The notes under the pieces: generated by a model
Seen by the model: only the letters and a program-made list of their open reading frames with translations
What the model was told of the DNA's origin: nothing
Database searches by the model: none
In this document: positions 1 to 6,200 of the stretch, in pieces
Numbering within the stretch: the stretch's first letter is position 1
Layout of the letters: each line of letters begins with the position of its first letter
Assembly (NCBI GenBank): GCA_029777735.1
Contig: JAKORR010000119.1
Location: 1 to 7,463 of the forward strand
Source: Armatimonadota bacterium
Lineage (GTDB): Bacteria; Armatimonadota; Zipacnadia; Zipacnadales; FEN-943
Length of the DNA: 7,463 bases
Direction: 5' to 3'
Translations under genes and position numbers: made by a program

Positions 1-2996
1 AGGTCGCACCAATCCCCTGACAAGTTCACGGGCCGCCAGCCAATCCGTCCGTCACGACCATCATACTGGGCCTTCAGGTCCACGCCCTCGTCGGGAGGCA
101 GTAGCGTCAGGTCCAGTGCTGCCCCGGTCTTGTTCGCGAAGGGCCCCAGCACCATCCATCGGCGCAGGAAGCTGCTACCAACTGTGATCCGCGTGGTGAG
201 ACGCAGGCTCGCGTCGTCCCGCAGACCCAGCACCAGGGCCACCGGCATCTCTCGCACACCCCAGGCTCCGGCAGGCACCACCATCGGCACCCCTAGTGTG
301 CCCTGGGTGCCCGGTTCCACCACCAAGGGCGGGCCTGCTTCGCCCACTTGCCAGCCCTCGGGTACCGTCACCTCTGCCCGCACCGTCCAGGACGGTCGGG
401 AACGGACCATCTTAACCGACAGCACAAGCTGCGCCTCGCCGCCGTCTCCCTCCTGCAGCACGCGCGGCAGGGTGCTCTCCTTGGCCACAACTAGCTCAAG
501 ACCTAGCAGCGAGTCCAGAGCGCTGAGAGGCACCGCCGTCTTGCGCGCAGCAATTCCCAACAGCGCGGCCTCGGTCGCTTCCTCCACGGCAGCCCTGGCC
601 TCAGCCGAGCCCGATCGGGCCGCGCGCAGTCGACCCAAGGCCGCAGCCACGTCTGGCCATCCGGTGGGGTCTTCTTCTAGGCCCGCTTGCGCGAGCGCCA
701 CACGCAGTCGCGACGCTTCCGCCTCCGCAAGCTGCTCGGCGGGTATCCAGGCCTTCTCCACGCCCGACCCGGTCAGCGGCTCAGCAACATTCTGGAAACG
801 GTTACCGCGTACCAGGACGCCTGTCGTAGCCTGGTCAATTTGTATCCCGGCCGCACCCAACGATACGACGTTGTTCTCAACGATGACGTCGCGCACCGAT
901 GCCTTCTCATTGCTACTGCCTCCCACGTGCACACGCGCGTTGTTCGTAAGCCAATTACGGCGCACCACGGCGCCAACGTTGTACGGCCAAGGCCAGTCGC
1001 GTGTCAGCGGCCATCCATACACACCCACCACCGAATCGCCAGAGAGGATCGCATTGTTGGCGCCACCTCGGTATATGTTTCCTTCTTCTATCTTATTGTC
1101 AATAAACTGGCAGAACCAGGAAGGCTGGTGACAAGGGTTTTTGTCGGGGGGCAAGTTATATCCTCCGTAGGCTTTGCCGATGGCCTGATACCCGCCCGCC
1201 CGGGCGCACTGGTTGCCCGCTACGATGTGCTCCACCGACGAGCCGTAAAACTGCACGGCGATGCCTGCGTCACTGAAGCTGTTGCCAAGGAGTATGTAAT
1301 GTCGTTGGAGCATCGTGATACCGACCAGCGACGTGCTATCGGGTACCACGTCCCAGGGGCGATCCACGGTGACGACGGGCCCCTCTACCGCTACTACACG
1401 ACGGTACTGAGCCCACCCTCGTCCGTCGAAGATGAACACGCCCGCGCCCACCCAGTTGCGTCCTTGGGCGTTGGGAGCTTCCTTGAGCGTCAGCCGCACC
1501 CCGTCACACGATACGATGCCGCCGTAGTACAGGCCGCCTCCGGCGTCCGAGGTCATGGCCTCCCTGTCCCAGCCGTGCATCAGGCTCAGCGTGTTACCCG
1601 CGTAGTAGACGTTCTGCGAGCAGCTCGATCCGTCCAGGCAGTTCAGGCCGCCGCCTGTGGACATCAAGTCGCCGCCGACGATACGGTTGTTCTCGAAGAT
1701 CAGTCCATCGGAGCCGGAGATGCAGTACCAGCCCCAGCGCCCGTTGTAGAAGGTGTTGTCGTGAACGTAACCCTTGCGCACGCGGCTGAAGTAGAGCGCC
1801 CGGCCACTGCCGTAGAAGTCACAGTCGGCGACCTCGACGTTGTCGCCCCCCAGGCGGATTGTGTCGCCCCCGACTAGACGCCGGGTGGCTTGGAAGCGGG
1901 CGTCAACCTCCTCCGGTGTCAGATGTCCCCGGTAAGCATTGGCTCGCACACGTAGGCGCAACAGGCGCACATTACCCGCGTCGGCGGTGCTTCCCAGGTC
2001 GCTCACGATGATATGTTTGTGGCGCGTGGCGTAGAGTGTCAGGTCCTCCAGCGCAAAGGAGTTCGTGCCCTGGATCAAAGCCTCGGGCGGGTCATCCAGA
2101 TCGGGCCAGAAGAGGCTTACAAGCTCTCGACCCTCGCCGCGCAGTATGGTGAACCGAGGCACCGTCAGACCCGCTGTGAGTTGATAGCAGCCGCGCGGGA
2201 AGTACAATACTCCGCCACCGGCCTCAGCCGCACGGGCCAGGGCGGCACTTATCGCGGCCGTCGAATCTTGCCGCCCGCTGCTGTCCGCACCGAAGTCCGT
2301 TACCTTGAGGACCGTTGACGGCCACGAAGGCGGTGCGGCGACGGTTACCTCCACGCCCTCACTCCAAGCGACTGGCCCGCCGCAGCCATTGTGAACGAAG
2401 ACCCGATAGCTCCCGCGAGGCAGGTCGTCGGGTAGTTGGACACGAGCAGCGAAGCAGTTGGCCTTGGCCGTCAGGTGCACGGTCTTACGCCCAGCTAGCA
2501 GAACGGTCGTGGCGGGCTCCTTGCCGCCGTCGCTCGCCCAGCCCAGGTTCTTGCCGAAGAGACGCAGCCATCCGCCCGGACTGGCGGCGGCGCCCAAGTC
2601 CCCCTGCACCCACCAGACTGCAGGCACATTGAGCGCCCCCAACACCTCGCCCTCGCCTGTCGTCAGCCGGTACACGAAGACGCCGCGCTTGAGGCTATCG
2701 GGCACGATGAACTTCAGCGACTGGTCGCACGGTTGCAGAACCTCGGCCTTCTGCATCCGCGCTGGAGGGGAGGGCGAGACAGCCCCAGAGGTCGGTGGCC
2801 TGCCAAGGTTCGCGTCGTCAGCGCGCCCGACTTCCACCCGCGAGTCGGCGCCCAGATCGTCTCCGAGGACTGTCACCGCCTCACCCGGCCCGACAGGGTC
2901 AGTCACCTGGAAGATGGTAGGGGCTGCAGAGAGCTCCTTTGCAGTAATTGCGCTCAGGAGTGCAAGCAAGCCCAAAGTTAGTCCTGGGATCCTCAA
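1..2996 (-). CDS. Exported right-handed parallel beta-helix protein (pectate lyase 3 / GH28-related type), 3' end missing
   Basis: The frame is open from TTG at 2996 to the left edge (998 codons, no stop). TTG is the only usual start codon after the in-frame stop at 3021-3023, and AGGAGG lies 8 nt upstream. Residues 1-19 form a signal peptide (Arg2, then a Leu-rich core ending SAITA). About 24-225 look like two Ig/TIG-like beta modules. At 232-250 lies the family entry motif (TDFGAD, then Thr-Ala-Ala-Ile), followed by GGGVLYFPRGCY. Helix coils with Asn turns (FENNRI, LGNSF, VENNVV, RGNRF) continue to about 740. A non-helical beta-rich segment (about 474-560) interrupts them. Then come an alpha-helical stretch (754-819), an Ig/NEW3-like module (about 835-945) and W947-MVLGPF, the start of a domain cut by the edge. 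Such folds act as extracellular polysaccharide lyases, hydrolases, epimerases or binding proteins. I see no diagnostic catalytic set, so activity is unassigned. It is transcribed away from the glycosidase-like gene. Confidence 0.9.
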   Translation of the reverse strand, partial: MRIPGLTLGLLALLSAITAKELSAAPTIFQVTDPVGPGEAVTVLGDDLGADSRVEVGRADDANLGRPPTSGAVSPSPPARMQKAEVLQPCDQSLKFIVPDSLKRGVFVYRLTTGEGEVLGALNVPAVWWVQGDLGAAASPGGWLRLFGKNLGWASDGGKEPATTVLLAGRKTVHLTAKANCFAARVQLPDDLPRGSYRVFVHNGCGGPVAWSEGVEVTVAAPPSWPSTVLKVTDFGADSSGRQDSTAAISAALARAAEAGGGVLYFPRGCYQLTAGLTVPRFTILRGEGRELVSLFWPDLDDPPEALIQGTNSFALEDLTLYATRHKHIIVSDLGSTADAGNVRLLRLRVRANAYRGHLTPEEVDARFQATRRLVGGDTIRLGGDNVEVADCDFYGSGRALYFSRVRKGYVHDNTFYNGRWGWYCISGSDGLIFENNRIVGGDLMSTGGGLNCLDGSSCSQNVYYAGNTLSLMHGWDREAMTSDAGGGLYYGGIVSCDGVRLTLKEAPNAQGRNWVGAGVFIFDGRGWAQYRRVVAVEGPVVTVDRPWDVVPDSTSLVGITMLQRHYILLGNSFSDAGIAVQFYGSSVEHIVAGNQCARAGGYQAIGKAYGGYNLPPDKNPCHQPSWFCQFIDNKIEEGNIYRGGANNAILSGDSVVGVYGWPLTRDWPWPYNVGAVVRRNWLTNNARVHVGGSSNEKASVRDVIVENNVVSLGAAGIQIDQATTGVLVRGNRFQNVAEPLTGSGVEKAWIPAEQLAEAEASRLRVALAQAGLEEDPTGWPDVAAALGRLRAARSGSAEARAAVEEATEAALLGIAARKTAVPLSALDSLLGLELVVAKESTLPRVLQEGDGGEAQLVLSVKMVRSRPSWTVRAEVTVPEGWQVGEAGPPLVVEPGTQGTLGVPMVVPAGAWGVREMPVALVLGLRDDASLRLTTRITVGSSFLRRWMVLGPFANKTGAALDLTLLPPDEGVDLKAQYDGRDGRIGWRPVNLSGDWCD

Positions 2997-3004
2997 GGGT
3001 GGCT

Positions 3005-3010
3005 CCTCCT
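3005..3010 (-). promoter_or_regulatory. Ribosome binding site of the beta-helix gene
   Basis: On the minus strand AGGAGG is followed by 8 nt and then TTG. This decides the start: no ATG or GTG lies between the upstream stop (3021-3023) and this TTG, and the residues that follow form a signal peptide. Confidence 0.85.
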
Positions 3011-3173
3011 TCTCTTTCGGTTATTGGTCGCTGGACAGAGATAGAGCTGTAGTGGTTCTTTCGCTGGCGCAACAGCCACTTCCTGCCCACGCAGGCGTCC
3101 CGGCGGAGCCGAGATGCTTGGTGGCTACACGGGCGAGTCTTCTCCTCTCGTCCTCACCGAGCCGAAAGAGGAC

Positions 3174-3202
3174 TTACTTCCTTCGCTGCGAAAGGTTCTT
3201 AT
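3174..3202 (+). promoter_or_regulatory. Weak candidate promoter for the glycosidase-like gene
   Basis: TTACTT (3174-3179) and TCTTAT (3197-3202) are 17 nt apart. The -10 matches the sigma-70 consensus at 4 of 6 positions, the -35 poorly. If real, transcription would start inside the palindrome at 3206-3224, which suits an operator there. The call rests only on spacing and these weak matches. Confidence 0.2.
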
Positions 3203-3205
3203 GAC

Positions 3206-3224
3206 CGTGGGGCACTGTCCCACG
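3206..3224 (+). promoter_or_regulatory. 19-bp imperfect palindrome: operator or leader hairpin
   Basis: CGTGGG (3206-3211) and CCCACG (3219-3224) are perfect inverted repeats. Counting one G-U pair and an inner C-G pair, the RNA stem is 8 bp with a three-base loop, followed by TTTT (3225-3228). It sits 64 nt before the plus-strand GTG. No gene runs into it from the left on this strand, so an ordinary terminator has nothing to end. An operator for a sugar-responsive regulator, or a leader attenuator, is more plausible. No regulator gene is in view to support a family. Confidence 0.45.
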
Positions 3225-3258
3225 TTTTGCGGGAGAGCAGGTCAAACCAGTAGGAGGC

Positions 3259-3280
3259 GGTGTCATCACCCTGGAGGTGA
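3259..3280 (+). promoter_or_regulatory. Possible hairpin masking the ribosome binding site
   Basis: TCACC (3266-3270) can pair with GGTGA (3276-3280) across the loop CTGGA, covering most of the Shine-Dalgarno sequence of the downstream gene. The same CACC can instead pair with GGTG at 3259-3262 across the loop TCAT, which would free the site. The two pairings exclude each other. Stems of 4-5 bp are weak and arise by chance in GC-rich DNA, so this is tentative. Confidence 0.25.
3273..3280 (+). promoter_or_regulatory. Ribosome binding site of the glycosidase-like gene
   Basis: GGAGGTGA matches the 16S anti-Shine-Dalgarno at all 8 positions and lies 8 nt before GTG 3289. It favours that start over the in-frame GTG at 3277, which overlaps this motif and sits 19 nt beyond a second AGGAGG (3252-3257). 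The 3252-3257 motif has no start codon at normal spacing. Confidence 0.85.
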
Positions 3281-3288
3281 CGTTACCA

Positions 3289-6200
3289 GTGAGTTTCCGC
3301 GTTGTGCTGGCTGTTCTGCCGTTCCTGATTGCTGGTTCGGCCTTGGCAACCCATCCGGTCGATTCCCTCGCCCGGCATTTGCTGCCCAATGGCGAGCCGG
3401 TTGTGGGCGTCTACTACTATCCGTGGTTTGGCGGCGAGCCCTACCAGCGCGTCGGCTGGCACCCCGAATTCCAATATGACAATCAGCAGCGCCCAGACCA
3501 CATCCGTGAGGTGCTGCGAGCCATCGCCGACCACGGTATCAACCAGGCCTCGTACTCCTACTGGGGCGACGGTTCTCTGCCGCTGTACCGGACGCACATG
3601 GCCGAAGCTGAGCGTCTGCTCGCCGAGGGCTGGCCCTTGTATCTCTCGCCCTACATGGAGCCACCAACCATCCAGAAGAACTTCGCGTCGCCCGAAGCCC
3701 AGCAATACAATATCGACCGGCTCACGCACTTCCTGTCGGCTGTGGGCAGGAGCCCGGCCTTTTGTAGCCTCGGGGGCGACGCCTTCACCAACATCTACGT
3801 GGCCTATGACGTGCCCGACGAGACCGACGAAGACTTCCGCGCCTTCCTCCGTGCGCGCTACGGGACGATCGAGAAGTTGACCGCGGCCTGGAGTATGCTC
3901 GATGCTCCCGAGGCCTTGCGGGGCACCGCACTCTCCGACGAGCTCCTGCCCAAGCGATGGGAAGATGTGACACTTGCCAACGCAGCCGTCGGCACTGTGG
4001 CCTTCGCCGATCGCCAGGAGCTGCGGGCCCAGCGCCTCAAGGCCGGTTGGCAGACGGTGATCGACGGTGTGAAGGCGCGCACCGGCCTGTCGACCCGCTA
4101 CACGGGCGACAACTCGAACACCATCCTCAGCCCCACGCGCTACATGGACGCCCTGACAGGTCTGGGCTGGTACTCCTTCAACTATGCGATGACGAACCCG
4201 ACCCGTCGCCCTAAGCTAATCAGTGAGGTCGCTAAATACACGGGCACGGACTTTCAGTACACGATCGCGCCAGGCTATGTAGACCGCCAGCAGCGGTGGC
4301 CGGGAGCGCGTGTCGAGCACGATCCTTTCCTGTACGAGTACGCCTGGGTCAAGACTCTGCAGTCCCTGCCCGAAGGTATCATGATACTCACACACTCGGA
4401 GTGGTTCGAAGGCAGCATCATCGATGTGACCAAGGAGTACGGCCGCCTGCCCTACGAGACCACGGAACTGTATGCATCGCTCTACAAGACCACTTACCAG
4501 GATGCCTTTCGCCACAAGCGCGAGAAGAAGCCCGTCGCCGTCGTCTTCAACGAGTGGGCTACTTACGGCGTGAACGAACGAGGGGCCGGCCTGAGTGATG
4601 TCTATGGCCTCATCAAGGCCCTCGAAGGCCTCAGCGTCGATTTTGACGTTATCCCCGAGAGCTTCCTGAAGGCCGAGGAGCTGGCCGGACGCAGGCTTCT
4701 GCTTGTGCCAAGCTGCGGCCTGTCGTTGCATCCCGACAAAGAGTTGCTGCTCGCGGAGTGGGTCAAGTCCGAGGCAACCGCTCGCATCATCGCTGACGCC
4801 ACTCCCTTCTGGTCGTCGGTAAAGCAGGATGCCGGTGGCAAACGCGTGATCCTGGCCGGTGAGCGCCTAGGCGAACGGCTCTCGAAGAGTTTCGAAGCCG
4901 CATGGCGCGAGGGCCAGGCCCCAAGCGATGACCTCCAGTCCTTCGAGAAGCTTCTGACCGCTGCCCTGAAGCCTGCCGAGATATGGGCTGAGGGACAGCG
5001 GCCATCGTCGAGCTACGAAATCGCCCGCGGCCCGGTTTTGTGGGCCGGGAACACAGCAATCGTCACCGTCGCCAATACCCTTCCGTGGGCCTACATTACC
5101 ACTCGCCGCCTCGGGAACTGGAGCCGGGACCTCGGCGACTCGGCGGATGAGATTCTGCCCTGGCGACGAGAGTCCGTAACGGTTACCGTGAAGCTCCCGC
5201 CGGGCACCGGCGTAGCTCAGATACTTCTCCTAGACAGCGATGATGCGCGGCTTATCGACGGCCCGCAGGTCGGTGGCGACAAGGCCAACGCCCAATACGA
5301 CCCCAAGACGGGTCTGTTGACCCTCCGGTGTCGCACCAAGTTCCACGCCGTTTACGCGGTCGTCACTGGCCCTGTGGCCTTGGCTGCTTCGGGCCTCACG
5401 CTCCATCCCGGTGGCCAAGCTCAGGCCTCGATCCGCCTGGTCAACCGCGACGCGCAGAAGGCCGTCGAAGGCACGATCGAACTGATAGGCCCGCCGGATC
5501 TCAAAGCCCGGCCCGTGCAGGTGAAGCTGGCGGCTGGCAAGAGCGCCAACGTGCGTATGGCCCTTTCGGCCGGCCCTGACTGCGCCGTTGGCGACCGCAC
5601 GGTTGTCTTTAAGCTCACGGCCGCTGGCAAGCCCGCCTACTACTGGTACCGGCTAGAAGTAACGGATCCGGCGCTGGTGGGATTGAAGACAGGAGTGGTG
5701 ACAGCCGAACCGGGGAAGCCCCGCCGGGTGGCGCTCACGTTGACCAACGTCGGCCGCCAGGAGGCGCGCGATGTCCAGGTGGAGCTGCTCGGCGCTCGCG
5801 GCACTGTCACCTCCCTGCCGCCAGGAAAGGACCAACCAGTGGCCTTAACCATCGACGTGCCTGCACCCGCGAAGCCCAACACACTCCCGATCGAGCTGAG
5901 CTGGCAGGCTGGTAATCCGCCCATCGAGAACGGTATCACCCAGGTCAGCGGCGGTGACGGCGTCACCCGCGCCCGCGAAGCCGAGGGGCTGTTGGGCATC
6001 GAGCCCGACCCGGCGACGACGGGGAGCCAGTATATCTACTTTCGTGTGGACAAGACCAAGCTCCCGCCGGGCGACTATGCGGCCGAGGCCGAGGTTGAGT
6101 ACTTCGACGAGGAGGGTTCCTTCCTCATCGAGTACGACTCGGCCTTCGGTGACACCATCGAAGACCGCTTCCGCGATAGCGACCGCCTAGGTCCTTCCGG

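Larger units (their letters stand above)
2997..3288. other. Divergent intergenic region
   Basis: This 292-bp gap separates the two divergent start codons and should hold both promoters. I see no convincing -35/-10 pair on the minus strand; the best is TTGCGC upstream of a C-T-A-T stretch with poor spacing. It contains the two ribosome binding sites, the palindrome at 3206-3224, a small inverted repeat TTCGC-T-GCGAA (3182-3192) and a 7-bp direct repeat GGTTCTT (3054-3060 and 3194-3200). The short reading frames crossing it look like chance; none has a ribosome binding site or recognisable protein features. Confidence 0.75.

Noticed and set aside
687..1877. A 396-codon open frame on the plus strand, opposite the beta-helix gene, and a second long one at 130-1131.
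   Set aside because: Both lie antisense to the well-supported beta-helix protein. Their translations show no recognisable domain and are low in complexity (Arg, Ser, Val and Ala rich), as expected of mirror frames in GC-rich coding DNA.
3054..3200. A 7-bp direct repeat GGTTCTT (3054-3060 and 3194-3200) and oppositely oriented GCGAAAG copies (3058-3064 minus, 3188-3194 plus) as regulator sites.
   Set aside because: The units are too short, unequally placed relative to the two starts, and expected by chance in a gap of this size; kept only as a note.
3206..3228. The palindrome plus TTTT as an ordinary rho-independent terminator.
   Set aside because: No gene is transcribed into it from the left: the neighbouring gene runs the other way. 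The T-run is only four bases.
3114..3479. A plus-strand frame crossing the intergenic region, including an ATG at 3201 and a Cys-rich short translation.
   Set aside because: It overlaps the start of the glycosidase-like gene in another frame, has no ribosome binding site at its starts and runs through the palindrome; the Cys residues look like chance.
4546..4557. FNEW at residues 420-423 as the GH99 catalytic Asn-Glu-Trp motif.
   Set aside because: It follows VAVV and lies at the start of the amidotransferase-like middle domain, after the barrel has ended. It lacks the second Glu three residues on (Thr instead). SEWFEG at 370-375 fits better.
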